Positions 15,901-21,403 of a DNA stretch of 21,403 bases are shown in pieces; position 1 is the stretch's first letter; the number at the start of each line of letters is the position of its first letter. The translations under genes and the position numbers were made by a program. The DNA lies in the NCBI GenBank assembly GCA_964650405.1, contig CAZYTO010000064.1:1-21403 (forward strand), read 5' to 3'. Source of the stretch: CAZYTO01 sp964650405 (GTDB lineage: Bacteria > Acidobacteriota > Thermoanaerobaculia > Gp7-AA8). The notes under the pieces were generated by a model that worked only from the letters and a program-made list of their open reading frames with translations, was not told the origin of the DNA and ran no database searches.

Positions 15901-16075
15901 CGCCCGCGCCGCGGCCATCGCCTCGGCGCTCGCGTCGGGCGGAACGCTGCCGGCTGCCCGCCTCAGGGCTCTTGATCCCACCGAGGCGAAGCGGAAGCCC
16001 GGCTCCCAGCAGATCCGGTCGGAGATGAAGCTCGCGACGGGGAAGACCGGATCGGCCGGGTTGCCGGACGACTGA
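12956..16075 (+). CDS. DUF748/AsmA-like envelope protein
   Basis: A large inner-membrane-anchored periplasmic protein, about 1039 residues from the GTG at 12956. The frame stays open to an ATG at 12914 (1053 residues), so the start is uncertain. After a basic N-terminus, a single transmembrane helix (about 20-42: LRFLAAAGIALFLYTLAGFL) leads into the family-defining VSFNPFTLDLDLGRLQIRDL, then RIDRPSVALRILRDGKLSIADLL. AsmA-like repeats follow (LEVRDARIAFPARRV, ATIERGALHIEDG, GRINIRDGTIDYRDDSL). The C-terminal region, FIPTEGEKLKKIAGELAARP then LTLEIEGRFDPELD, matches the DUF748 end domain. A Pro/Ala-rich insert (about 909-953) splits that end domain from its last helices. AsmA-like proteins are linked to outer-membrane assembly or lipid transport; that role is inferred from the family. 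The gene is divergent from the coiled-coil gene. Confidence 0.88.
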   Translation: MPEETSTDRKAGRPRRRSGLRFLAAAGIALFLYTLAGFLLVPRLVRWAIQEKGGAALHRQVTVREVSFNPFTLDLDLGRLQIRDLDRRPLFSLERLHLRLGLSGIFRRAWRLRELRIDRPSVALRILRDGKLSIADLLTHDDQSSTLTRLIIDRLAIGEGKLDFIDESVRPPVAVSLTPMNAEVRDLVTLPEGRGEHTLTIAFAGDGTKLEGAKSDAKSTIRMTGQQTISPFGLTGRIEAHNIDLPALAERLAPGSAILLRGGGADVSVDYRLRRVAAGGLQLEATRGDLTATGLALSPRGQSPSQGKGNAQTTAQSPAQLDIPRLEVRDARIAFPARRVDIASVRILEPRGSLGWDPQGRFDWTSPGGVAPSQQPSPSTPPSAQATAAAPWTVKLDKATIERGALHIEDGQPATPVRLDLDGMTIEATGISNSAATPIAVTAAANANGGGRISLHGTLVPSPFSLDCQSSLAVIDLTPFHPYTDSIRGLTLAGGNLGFDGRMLFSAQQPYLIDGSGTVNSLQFLDGSQQQLLGCRTAALRRLRLDGSSSRFRIQAVDVDGLYANVVIDKQKNLNLSGIGSSSGPKDAAKDAKKGSFGVGRINIRDGTIDYRDDSLVLPFATAIRSANGTISDFSTTGTAAATIRINGDVAEHGSLKAEGTMQTADPFAGTELSMRFKSIPMPKLTPYFAEFAGYEIERGSLDVDLHYRIVDRKLAGDHRVMATDLTLGQKVGGTKAGFAVRLAVALLKDRNGLIALQVPIEGNVDSPEFNYRAVFWQAVKTILGNAAKYPFRALGRSMGMDGENLELVSFDPGTATFIPTEGEKLKKIAGELAARPELTLEIEGRFDPELDAEEMRKAKLESLIAARREAPTAGAAEPPSLETILEGLYSEAFTPERLARERAKFTTAPVALPAPSPKPPPEPLKSDRARKAPAPPATAAPATTASATPPSFDGDGFYDEIRTQLVAAQVISTDELRALGRARAAAIASALASGGTLPAARLRALDPTEAKRKPGSQQIRSEMKLATGKTGSAGLPDD

Positions 16076-16126
16076 CGGGCCGGAGAGCGAGTCCTGGCGG
16101 AGTGGCACAGCGGCCTCGACCGGCGT

Positions 16127-16132
16127 TAGGAT
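16127..16132 (+). promoter_or_regulatory. Candidate -10 box of the cysteine-rich protein gene
   Basis: TAGGAT ends 9 nt before the ATG at 16142, leaving a leader of roughly 2-3 nt. There is no separate RBS. A weak GTGGCA-like -35 may lie about 18 bp upstream. Confidence 0.35.
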
Positions 16133-16141
16133 ACGTCCATC

Positions 16142-16717
16142 ATGAAAAACGTCTTGATGGTGCTCCTGCTCGCCACAGCTCTATCTGCCGCCGCTGACGA
16201 ACCGAAGAAGCCGGCCGAATTCAAAGGCGCGGCCACCATGTGCAACACGACCTATGCCCTGTGCATCAAGGCGCCGTGCCTCAAGCAACCGGACGCGAAC
16301 AACCTCTACCCCTGCCAGTGCATCCTGCAGACCGGCTGGAACATGGGGCCGAACGCGTGCGACCAGCGCTCCACGAACCTCACCTCGACGTACTCGAACA
16401 ACTTCAACGACGGCAGCCGCACGGTGAGCTGTCCGGCGCCGACCGACTGGGCCTGGTGCTACGGCGCCGCGTGCGAGACCGATCCCAAGAACTCCAAGGG
16501 GGCCATCTGCAAGTGCCCCATGATCACGAGCGCGACCGTGATCCTGGTCAGCCAGGACAAGTGCCCGGACAAGAGCACGATCTGCCGGATGCTGTGGTCG
16601 GGAGCGTTGCCCGCGGAGAGCAAGTTCGCCAACGACTACTACGCCTGGTGGATGACCGCGCACAATTACCCGACGGAGCCGCCGGCGAAAGCGTGCCCGA
16701 CACCGCCCGCGCACTAG
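16142..16717 (+). CDS. Exported cysteine-rich protein with a duplicated six-cysteine module
   Basis: A 191-residue protein I do not recognise. A signal peptide (MKNVLMVLLLATALSAAA) is cut near residue 18. The mature protein has 14 cysteines. Two modules have matching spacing: C34-x6-C41-x4-C46-x11-C58-x-C60-x12-C73, and C97-x8-C106-x4-C111-x11-C123-x-C125-x15-C141. They share ALCIKAPC/AWCYGAAC and YPCQC/AICKC. C148 and C185 are left over and could pair. This looks like an internal duplication of a small disulfide-stabilised domain exposed in the periplasm or outside. The gene starts 66 bp after the DUF748 gene on the same strand but has its own -10-like box. No function can be assigned from the sequence. 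Confidence 0.85.
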   Translation: MKNVLMVLLLATALSAAADEPKKPAEFKGAATMCNTTYALCIKAPCLKQPDANNLYPCQCILQTGWNMGPNACDQRSTNLTSTYSNNFNDGSRTVSCPAPTDWAWCYGAACETDPKNSKGAICKCPMITSATVILVSQDKCPDKSTICRMLWSGALPAESKFANDYYAWWMTAHNYPTEPPAKACPTPPAH

Positions 16718-16787
16718 GCGTCCGACCCCCGGCTATTCTCCTCCGCGCCTCCGGCGTGGGTCGCGAATCGGCCGCGGAGCACCGCGT

Positions 16788-16979
16788 TCACGCGACGTGC
16801 TCTTCGAGGAAAACCGTGACGGCGGCCTTGCTGACGCGTCCTTCGGCGACCCCGATCACCAGATCGTAGAAGGGGTCCTCCTCCGCGTCGATCTCAAACT
16901 GCGGACCTCGGCACACCGGCCTTCCCCGGGTGCGCTTCCTGCACGCCTCACCGTCTTTGAGCCGTCTCCGCGACGGCAT
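16788..16979 (-). CDS. Possible small protein of unknown function
   Basis: A 63-codon frame from the ATG at 16979 to a TGA at 16788, antisense to the space between two plus-strand genes. The second half, from FEIDAEEDPFYDLVIGVAEG to VFLEEHVA, reads like a real acidic protein and has strongly G/C-biased third positions (GAC, GAG, CTG, GTC, GCC, CTC). The first half is Arg/Lys-rich, has two cysteines and is less convincing. No good RBS precedes the ATG; a GTG further in, at PVCRGPQFE, has GGGAAGG upstream and could be the true start. The frame stays open into the antisense of the VOC gene, so the N-terminus is uncertain. I do not recognise the family. Confidence 0.4.
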   Translation of the reverse strand: MPSRRRLKDGEACRKRTRGRPVCRGPQFEIDAEEDPFYDLVIGVAEGRVSKAAVTVFLEEHVA

Positions 16980-16997
16980 CGATGAGTCGAAAGAGAA

Positions 16998-17004
16998 CAG
17001 GAGG
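16998..17004 (+). promoter_or_regulatory. Ribosome binding site of the VOC gene
   Basis: CAGGAGG followed by TCTGG puts a strong Shine-Dalgarno sequence 5-6 nt before the ATG at 17010. This decides that start over the ATG two codons later. Confidence 0.6.
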
Positions 17005-17009
17005 TCTGG

Positions 17010-17429
17010 ATGAGCATGAATCCTGTAGTGCACTTCGAGATGCCGGCCGAGGATCGCCAGCGAATGGCGAAGTTCTATTCGAAGGCGTTCGGATGGCAGA
17101 CGCAGCAACTGGGACCGGACATGGGCGACTACGTCGTGGTGACGACGACGGAGTCGGACGACGGCGGACCCAAGAAGCCCGGAGCGATCAACGGCGGCTT
17201 CTACGCCAGGAAAGACGACCTGCCGGCGCAGTATCCGTCGGTGGTCATCGCCGTGGACGACCTCGGCGGAGCCATCAAGAAGGTGGCCGAGGCTGGCGGC
17301 AAGGTCCTGGGAGACCCGATGGACATCCCGGGCGTCGGCAAATATGTCTCGTTCTTCGACACCGAGGGCAACCGCGCCAGCATGCTGCAACCGCTCCCCA
17401 AGATGGCGGTACGGCCGAAGTCGAAGTGA
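17010..17429 (+). CDS. VOC-family (glyoxalase/bleomycin resistance fold) protein
   Basis: A 139-residue cytoplasmic protein with one pair of vicinal-oxygen-chelate modules. The N-terminal module begins VVHFEMPAEDRQRMAKFYSK and continues AFGWQTQQLG; the first histidine, in VHFE, is a usual metal-ligand position. The second module has VVIAVDDLGGAIKKVAEAGG, then VSFFDTEGNRASMLQP near the C-terminus, where the aligned glyoxalase ligand would be a glutamate. This length is typical for the family. Members include glyoxalase I, dioxygenases and antibiotic-binding proteins; this one cannot be placed more closely. It has a strong RBS and a palindrome 22 bp past its stop, and it is convergent with the lipoprotein gene ending at 17526. 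It is probably transcribed alone. Confidence 0.92.
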   Translation: MSMNPVVHFEMPAEDRQRMAKFYSKAFGWQTQQLGPDMGDYVVVTTTESDDGGPKKPGAINGGFYARKDDLPAQYPSVVIAVDDLGGAIKKVAEAGGKVLGDPMDIPGVGKYVSFFDTEGNRASMLQPLPKMAVRPKSK

Positions 17430-17451
17430 CGACGAAGCCGCGCGCGTGAGT

Positions 17452-17481
17452 CACCTTCTCCCCGCCTGCGGGGAGAAGGTG
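17452..17481. repeat. REP-like palindrome, copy 1
   Basis: CACCTTCTCCCCGC (17452-17465) and GCGGGGAGAAGGTG (17468-17481) form a perfect 14-bp stem with a 2-nt CT centre. It lies between convergent genes, where it may also end transcription. The core CCTTCTCCCCGC/GCGGGGAGAAGG recurs at 18978-19005. Similar palindromes are widespread as interspersed repeats in many bacterial genomes. Confidence 0.8.
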
Positions 17482-17496
17482 TACCTGAAGCGTTCC

Positions 17497-17524
17497 CACC
17501 ACCAACGAACAGCGAACAACGAGA
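17497..17524 (+). repeat. AACGAAC-type short repeat, copy 1
   Basis: A stretch built from CAACGAACAGCGA and GAACAACGA. The 13-mer CAACGAACAGCGA recurs exactly at 19162-19174. It follows the palindrome in the same order in both places and directly abuts the lipoprotein gene stop. Confidence 0.5.
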
Positions 17525-17525
17525 T

Positions 17526-18815
17526 TCAACGACCACCGACCCCGCCCAGCGATTCCATCATGCCGATCAGCATGTTCACCCACACGGGGTTCCAGACGTC
17601 GGAGTGCCCATTGACGATGGTCTTGGGGATTTGCATGATCCAGTAGTGGGTGTCGTTGAAGCGGGGATTGCGCGGAGTCATGGTGAAGCGGTCGCGGCCG
17701 ACGACGAAGCAGATCTCGCCGCCTGACTCCCCCTCGCGGCACGGTGCGGCGGGCTCGGTTGCGACATTGGTACGTGCCTCGGGGAGCTGCGTGTAGGTCA
17801 CGTCGTGGCTCCAGATCTGCGGAAGGTGTCCCATGGTCTTCGCGAAGACCGTTCGCTCGCTGGGGAAGACGCCGTCCAGCGGCGTGCCGCCCCATCCGCG
17901 AAAGCTCTGGAAGGCGCCCTGGAGATACTCCGCCGCCGGAAAGGCGACTCCCGTGGCCAGGTCGGTGGCGGACGTGAGGGAGACGATCAGCGGTGTACGG
18001 CTGAGGGGCTGGCGGCCGGAGTAAAACGCTGTGGCGCGCGGCGGCACGATCTCCGGCGAATCCTTCAGCGCCCACACGTCTCCCAGCGCCCGCGTGGCGT
18101 TCGTAGCCGGGTTGATGAGGATGACCAGGTCGGGCGCCTCGCGCAGTTGCGTCTCCGCCGAAGCGCCGGCCTGCATCTCCATGGCCCTGGTGATCAGCAC
18201 CGGACCCATGGCCCGCTCGGTAATCAGGCCGCCGAAGGAGTGGCCGATAACGATGATCTGTGACCGTGGGTTCTCGCGCGTTTTGGCGATGAGGCCCTTC
18301 AGCGTAACGGTGGCCTGCGTATCGGCCACGCGCAGGGCCGCGTCGCGACGGTCGTAGAACGAAAAGACGAAGAGCGGACCGCCGAGGGACTTGCCGCGCC
18401 AGGCCACGTAGACTCCGGCGACATTGCGCCGGGGGCGTCCCTCGCGGCGGGCGGCCTCGGTCTCGTGCTGCGACATCACGGCCAGCACGTCGTGCTTGAA
18501 ATTGTCCAGGTCCGTGTTGTCCTCATCGGGGAACCGCGCGTTGTTCAGCCAGCCGTGGACGAACACCGCCACGATTGCGCCGTTCGGTTCGGCCGCCCTC
18601 CCGATCATCTGCATCGACGCCGGCAGTTCCTTGTCCGTCCAGTAGAGCCCATGGTCGTCGAGCTCCACGAACCCGATGTGCACCAGGTTCCCGTCCTTGT
18701 CCTTGAACGGCGGCACCTCGACGGGGCCGTACGGCGGGTTGGTGCGGTAACTGCGCAGCACGACACACCCGGACAACGAGAGGACGGCAAGCGCCGCCAC
18801 GAGCAGGCGCTTCAT
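17526..18815 (-). CDS. Alpha/beta-hydrolase lipoprotein (putative esterase/lipase)
   Basis: A 429-residue lipoprotein. I start it at the ATG at 18815: GGAGGG lies 9 nt upstream and a lipoprotein signal begins there (MKRLLVAALAVLSLSGC, lipobox LSGC with C17 as the lipidated residue). The longer in-frame ORF has no signal or RBS. The hydrolase fold shows an oxyanion segment VFVHGW (about 84-89) and the nucleophile elbow IGHSFGG (190-196) with S193. D231 in APDLVILINPAT is less certain as catalytic acid, and a C-terminal histidine (for example in SHDVTYTQ) would complete the triad. Lipidation would place it in the inner or outer membrane facing the periplasm. The substrate is unknown. It is flanked on both sides by the same pair of intergenic repeats. 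Confidence 0.88.
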   Translation of the reverse strand: MKRLLVAALAVLSLSGCVVLRSYRTNPPYGPVEVPPFKDKDGNLVHIGFVELDDHGLYWTDKELPASMQMIGRAAEPNGAIVAVFVHGWLNNARFPDEDNTDLDNFKHDVLAVMSQHETEAARREGRPRRNVAGVYVAWRGKSLGGPLFVFSFYDRRDAALRVADTQATVTLKGLIAKTRENPRSQIIVIGHSFGGLITERAMGPVLITRAMEMQAGASAETQLREAPDLVILINPATNATRALGDVWALKDSPEIVPPRATAFYSGRQPLSRTPLIVSLTSATDLATGVAFPAAEYLQGAFQSFRGWGGTPLDGVFPSERTVFAKTMGHLPQIWSHDVTYTQLPEARTNVATEPAAPCREGESGGEICFVVGRDRFTMTPRNPRFNDTHYWIMQIPKTIVNGHSDVWNPVWVNMLIGMMESLGGVGGR

Positions 18816-18977
18816 GGGATGGACCCTCCGCGGCTCGTGCACATGACGTTTCTGGCCATCAAACGGCTCCTCCTCGGGCGTGCAGCCAGTATGGCATTCC
18901 GCCGCTGGTGCATCCAACAAGGGAATCCACCCAAAAACCATAGCCAACCGGGCAACCGCGCAACCCACAAAACCATA

Positions 18978-19005
18978 GCCTTCTCCCCGCTTGCGGGGAG
19001 AAGGC
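18978..19005. repeat. REP-like palindrome, copy 2
   Basis: GCCTTCTCCCCGC (18978-18990) and GCGGGGAGAAGGC (18993-19005) form a perfect 13-bp stem with a TT centre. It shares a core of 12 bases per arm with copy 1. It is followed by TGCGAAGCCGGATGAGGGG, a tail I recall often next to such palindromes in other genomes. Confidence 0.8.
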
Positions 19006-19037
19006 TGCGAAGCCGGATGAGGGGTTCACGGGGATTC

Positions 19038-19056
19038 GGCACGATGCAATCGTGCC
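19038..19056. repeat. Short perfect hairpin in the intergenic kilobase
   Basis: GGCACGAT (19038-19045) and ATCGTGCC (19049-19056) pair around GCA. It lies 32 bp beyond REP copy 2 and probably belongs to the same interspersed element. Confidence 0.5.
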
Positions 19057-19130
19057 CTACGCCGCCGCCCGGCGCCATGGAACGTCGCCCTGGGATTGAC
19101 GAGGGAGTGGCTGAGCCCCCGGTGAACCCG

Positions 19131-19175
19131 ACCGCCAACGAAACGAACAACGAACAATGGGCAACGAACAGCGAG
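19131..19175 (+). repeat. AACGAAC-type short repeat, copy 2
   Basis: A longer version of the stretch at 17497, with AACGAAACGAACAACGAAC and then CAACGAACAGCGAG. It includes the exact 13-mer shared with copy 1. Confidence 0.5.
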
Positions 19176-19239
19176 TTTCCCCTCGCCGTGACAAAACAAC
19201 CGCAACGAGTGCGAAATCTGGCGCCGTGAACGGGAAAAT

Positions 19240-19258
19240 ATCCGCCGTTTTGGCGGAT
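19240..19258. repeat. Hairpin at the left edge of the 21-bp array
   Basis: ATCCGCC (19240-19246) pairs perfectly with GGCGGAT (19252-19258) around GTTTT. Confidence 0.4.
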
Positions 19259-19268
19259 TCCGTGGCAC

Positions 19269-19583
19269 GCGTGAGAAAAGAACTCGTACTCTTATGAAGT
19301 TTCGAGCAAATCGTGTGAGTTTCTGAGCCGTTTTGGCAGTTTCTTTCTCACCGTTACGCGGAAATTTCTCATCGATGCGAAAAGAAGTGCTGCCGTGGCG
19401 GGAAAAATCGTACCGGTATCAAAAAAAGTGGCACGAGTTGCCCGAAACGTCGTAACGGTTGCCCCAAATCTCGTACGCGTGACAGAAAAACTCGTAACGG
19501 TGCCGGAAAAACTCGTACGCGTGCGAGAAAAAGTGGTGCGCGCGTGAAAAAAAGTGTCAACGGTGACACTTTTTTCGTCATCG
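19269..19583. repeat. Array of degenerate 21-bp units with phased A-tracts
   Basis: About 15 head-to-tail 21-bp units, clearest from 19353 onward. Units beginning at 19395, 19479, 19500 and 19521 follow the form GTGxxxGAAAAAxTCGTAxCG; examples are GTGACAGAAAAACTCGTAAC and GTGCCGGAAAAACTCGTACG, each plus one base. Nearly every clear unit has an A-run of 3-7 bases at the same offset, so the runs repeat every 21 bp, two helical turns. The units at 19290-19352 are eroded. In one plus frame the array reads as heptads VxxKxVx (VTEKLVT, VPEKLVR, VREKVVR), but that frame has no ATG or RBS and stops at 19545. I read the array as non-coding DNA. Confidence 0.75.
19548..19575. terminator. Bidirectional intrinsic terminator
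   Basis: AAAAAAGTGTCA (19548-19559) and TGACACTTTTTT (19564-19575) make a perfect 12-bp stem with an ACGG loop. The A-run and T-run give a U-tract for transcripts in either direction. It closes the right end of the 21-bp array and would insulate the sulfatase-like gene from upstream transcription. Confidence 0.7.
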
Positions 19584-19858
19584 ATAGCACCCGGCCGTGG
19601 TACGCGCAGTTCGAGAACTGGACGCCTCGTCACGGATCGGGTACCGCCGGTCGAGGAGCTATTCTTCGCCGAAGTCCCTTAGCTCGTACGTAACCCCCTT
19701 CGTGCGAGCAGCTTACGGATTGATCGGATCGTTTCCACGATCGGACGTCGCCCGATGCGGAACCGATGTTTTGAAACGAAACGAATATAATCCCAATGTA
19801 CACGGATCGGCACCGGGCCCGTCCGTTACTCAGCGGGAGCCCCCCGCGCCCCTCGCGA
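19584..19858. other. Gene-free leader of the sulfatase-like gene
   Basis: No credible gene is seen between the terminator and the ATG at 19859. It holds an A/T-rich patch with a perfect TATAAT (19786-19791). TTGAAA at 19771 is only 9 bp away, too close to act as its -35. Transcription from TATAAT would begin at about 19797-19798, just past the in-frame ATG at 19796, and so supports the later start. Confidence 0.4.
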
Positions 19859-21352
19859 ATGAAGAAACTGTTCGGCGTTCTGCTGGTCGCCCTCCTCGGG
19901 ACCGCCACCCTCTGGAGGTACGGCCGCACGCAAGCCCGCTCCCCGGGCCGCGGCACCGCGCGACGGCTCGACCCCGACACGGTCATCCTCGTCTGCATCG
20001 ATGCCTGCCGCCGCGACACGTTCACGCACGCCGACGAAGGCGGGATCGCCGACCGGCTGACGGCATGGAGCCGGAACGCCTACCGCCTGCAGAACGCGTT
20101 GTCGACCACTTCCTGGACGGTCCCAGGCGTGGGCTCGCTCATGACCGGACGCTATCCCGTGGAGCACGGCGCGGGGAACTTCCGGACGGCCATCGCCAAT
20201 GTCGACGACGTCCTGCCGTCCGAGCTCAGCCCCTCGGTGGAGACGATCTTCGAACGGCTGCGGGCCGACGGCTATGCGACCGCGGCTTGGGTCGACACAC
20301 CCTGGCTCTTCCGGGTCGGCCTGCTCCGCGGCATCACCTCGGTCGAGGAGACGAAGAGCGACGCCATCATCCCGGCCGCGCTGCGGGCTCTGAGCGGACC
20401 CGACGCGCCGAAGAATGCAGCCTTCTACCTCCACCTGATGGACGTCCACGACGCGCACCGCCAGCCCCTGGCAATAATGCGGGCCCACGTGGCGCGGTAC
20501 GACCCGCGCCTGGTGGCGGACTGGCGCTCCTCCGCGCCGGCGGGGGTCTGCGAGAACGCCGATTCGAACCGCTGTCTGGAGTACCTCGCGTACGCCGCGG
20601 CCGTCCGGGACACGCGCGAGCAGATCGCCTCGCTGCTGGACGGACTGCGCACGAGAGGCCGGCTCGGTCACGCCGCGATCATCGTCCTGGCCGATCACGG
20701 CGAAGCGTTCGGCGAGCACGCCGGATCGCCGATCCTGGCCAGCGACCCCCGCCTGACGCGCGGCAAGGACATGGGACATGGTCAGGCCCTCTACGAGACA
20801 TTGCTCGACATCCCCATGTACATCTGGACCGGCGAACAGCATGGGACGGCGATCACGAGTCCGGCCAGCCTCATCGACGTGGCGCCGACCCTGGCCGAGC
20901 TTTGCAGGCTGCCGCCTTCCGCACCCCTGCCCGGCCTGCCGTTGAGCAAGCTGCAGCAATCGCCTCAACGCTCCCTCTTTGCGTCCGGCGTCGCCTACGG
21001 CTCGCCGCAGTTCAGCGTCCGCTCCGGCCGCTGGAAGCGGATTGCCTCCGTCTGCCCTCCCCTCTCCTACACGTTCGACCTCGAAAACGATCCGCAGGAG
21101 AAGACCCCGGCCGCCGTTCCCGACGACAGCCGCACGCTCGATGCCGCATTGCTGAAATACACGCGAAGCGCTTCCCCGCCATCGGAACCGGCCCAGGTCG
21201 ACGGGTCCGATCTGGCCAAGCTCCGCTCCCTCGGTTACCTGACCGGAACAGCCAGCGGCCCGGCCGCCCCCTGCTCCGCGTCCGCCCTGGCCAGCCTTCC
21301 CGCGCCGCAGACCGCCGTCGCGGCGAATGCGCCGCACGATCGCATTCACTAA
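19859..21352 (+). CDS. Membrane-anchored sulfatase-superfamily hydrolase
   Basis: A 497-residue protein from the ATG at 19859, where an N-terminal signal anchor begins (MKKLFGVLLVALLGTATLW). An in-frame ATG at 19796 would add 21 residues. The alkaline-phosphatase/sulfatase fold is shown by the metal site VCIDACRRDTF (D48), the active-site segment STTSWTVPGVGSLMTGRYPV, ADHGEAFGEHAG (D279, H280) and the later MGHGQALYETLLDIPMYIW (H307). The C-terminal LRSLGYLTG is common in this subgroup. The nucleophile position reads SWTVPG, with T87, and there is no CxPxR motif. It is therefore unlikely to be a formylglycine-dependent sulfatase and may instead be a phospho- or sulfo-hydrolase or transferase using threonine. 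Extra cysteines (C46, C50, C231, C239) may form disulfides. The substrate is unknown and the RBS is weak. Confidence 0.88.
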   Translation: MKKLFGVLLVALLGTATLWRYGRTQARSPGRGTARRLDPDTVILVCIDACRRDTFTHADEGGIADRLTAWSRNAYRLQNALSTTSWTVPGVGSLMTGRYPVEHGAGNFRTAIANVDDVLPSELSPSVETIFERLRADGYATAAWVDTPWLFRVGLLRGITSVEETKSDAIIPAALRALSGPDAPKNAAFYLHLMDVHDAHRQPLAIMRAHVARYDPRLVADWRSSAPAGVCENADSNRCLEYLAYAAAVRDTREQIASLLDGLRTRGRLGHAAIIVLADHGEAFGEHAGSPILASDPRLTRGKDMGHGQALYETLLDIPMYIWTGEQHGTAITSPASLIDVAPTLAELCRLPPSAPLPGLPLSKLQQSPQRSLFASGVAYGSPQFSVRSGRWKRIASVCPPLSYTFDLENDPQEKTPAAVPDDSRTLDAALLKYTRSASPPSEPAQVDGSDLAKLRSLGYLTGTASGPAAPCSASALASLPAPQTAVAANAPHDRIH

Positions 21353-21403
21353 TTCTACTTTGTCAGATTGAGATGGAGCGGGTCTGAAGAGGTGAAAGTA
21401 TTG

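Noticed and set aside
16797..16985. 62-residue plus-strand frame before the VOC gene
   Set aside because: Low-quality translation; the opposite strand of the same stretch is the better coding candidate.
19269..19583. CRISPR array
   Set aside because: Units are 21 bp, contiguous and degenerate, with no unique spacers, and no cas gene is present.
19292..19633. 113-residue minus-strand frame across the 21-bp array (TxTxF heptads)
   Set aside because: The repeat length is a multiple of three, so every frame looks periodic. There is no RBS, and the 5' part runs through the terminator hairpin. Kept only as a note under the array.
19771..19791. TTGAAA plus TATAAT as a full sigma-70 promoter
   Set aside because: The hexamers are only 9 bp apart; a spacer near 17 bp is needed. 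TATAAT alone may still act.
19826..21349. 507-residue minus-strand frame opposite the sulfatase-like gene
   Set aside because: Antisense shadow: Gly/Arg-rich, without domains, and opposite a frame that has clear metal-site motifs.
19597..21387. 596-residue plus-strand frame over the sulfatase-like gene
   Set aside because: It is Arg/Pro-rich with no recognisable motif and overlaps the well-supported frame for its whole length; a high-G+C shadow.

Overview
The window is about 63-65% G+C by eye and is densely coded on both strands, in small transcription units of one or two genes. Two traits point to a soil or sediment Acidobacteriota-type bacterium: a periplasmic Reg_prop/Y_Y_Y sensor kinase paired with a LuxR-type regulator, and many secreted proteins of poorly known families. 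This placement is an inference. No rRNA or other marker gene is present. I saw no tRNA, rRNA, CRISPR array, transposase, integrase or phage gene.

Layout. (1) 1-113, minus: the first 37 codons of a coiled-coil family protein whose full-length paralog lies at 11809-12669. (2) 234-3890, minus: a two-component system, with the kinase upstream (969-3890) and the response regulator downstream (234-902). (3) 3994-6480, plus: a large secreted right-handed beta-helix protein, divergent from the kinase. (4) 6579-8351, minus: a secreted protein resembling zinc-dependent phospholipase C/P1 nuclease, with a lectin-like C-terminal domain. It is convergent with the beta-helix gene across a strong hairpin. 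(5) 8596-9264, plus: a small exported HExxH protein like DUF922. (6) 9306-11696, minus: a membrane-embedded spermidine-synthase-like protein. (7) 11809-12669, minus: the coiled-coil paralog. (8) 12956-16075, plus: a DUF748/AsmA-like envelope protein. (9) 16142-16717, plus: a cysteine-rich exported protein built from two copies of a six-cysteine module. (10) 16788-16979, minus: a tentative small ORF. (11) 17010-17429, plus: a VOC/glyoxalase-fold protein. (12) 17526-18815, minus: an alpha/beta-hydrolase lipoprotein. (13) 18816-19858: a gene-free kilobase with REP-like palindromes, an array of 21-bp units carrying phased A-tracts, and a bidirectional terminator. (14) 19859-21352, plus: a membrane-anchored sulfatase-superfamily hydrolase.

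Most of the products act outside the cytoplasm: sensor ectodomain, beta-helix, phospholipase-like protein, metalloprotease-like protein, AsmA-like protein, cysteine-rich protein, lipoprotein hydrolase and sulfatase-like protein. The kinase lies back to back with the beta-helix gene, and a 13-bp palindrome sits in the beta-helix promoter. This suggests, but does not prove, that the two-component system senses an extracellular ligand and controls secretion of a polysaccharide-acting protein.

The points most worth a second look are: the phased A-tract array; the paired palindromic elements around the lipoprotein gene; start codons buried in CATCGG...CCGATG inverted repeats; apparently leaderless starts; the duplicated six-cysteine module; and a guanine-rich tract that replaces part of the conserved C-terminal region of the spermidine-synthase-like gene.
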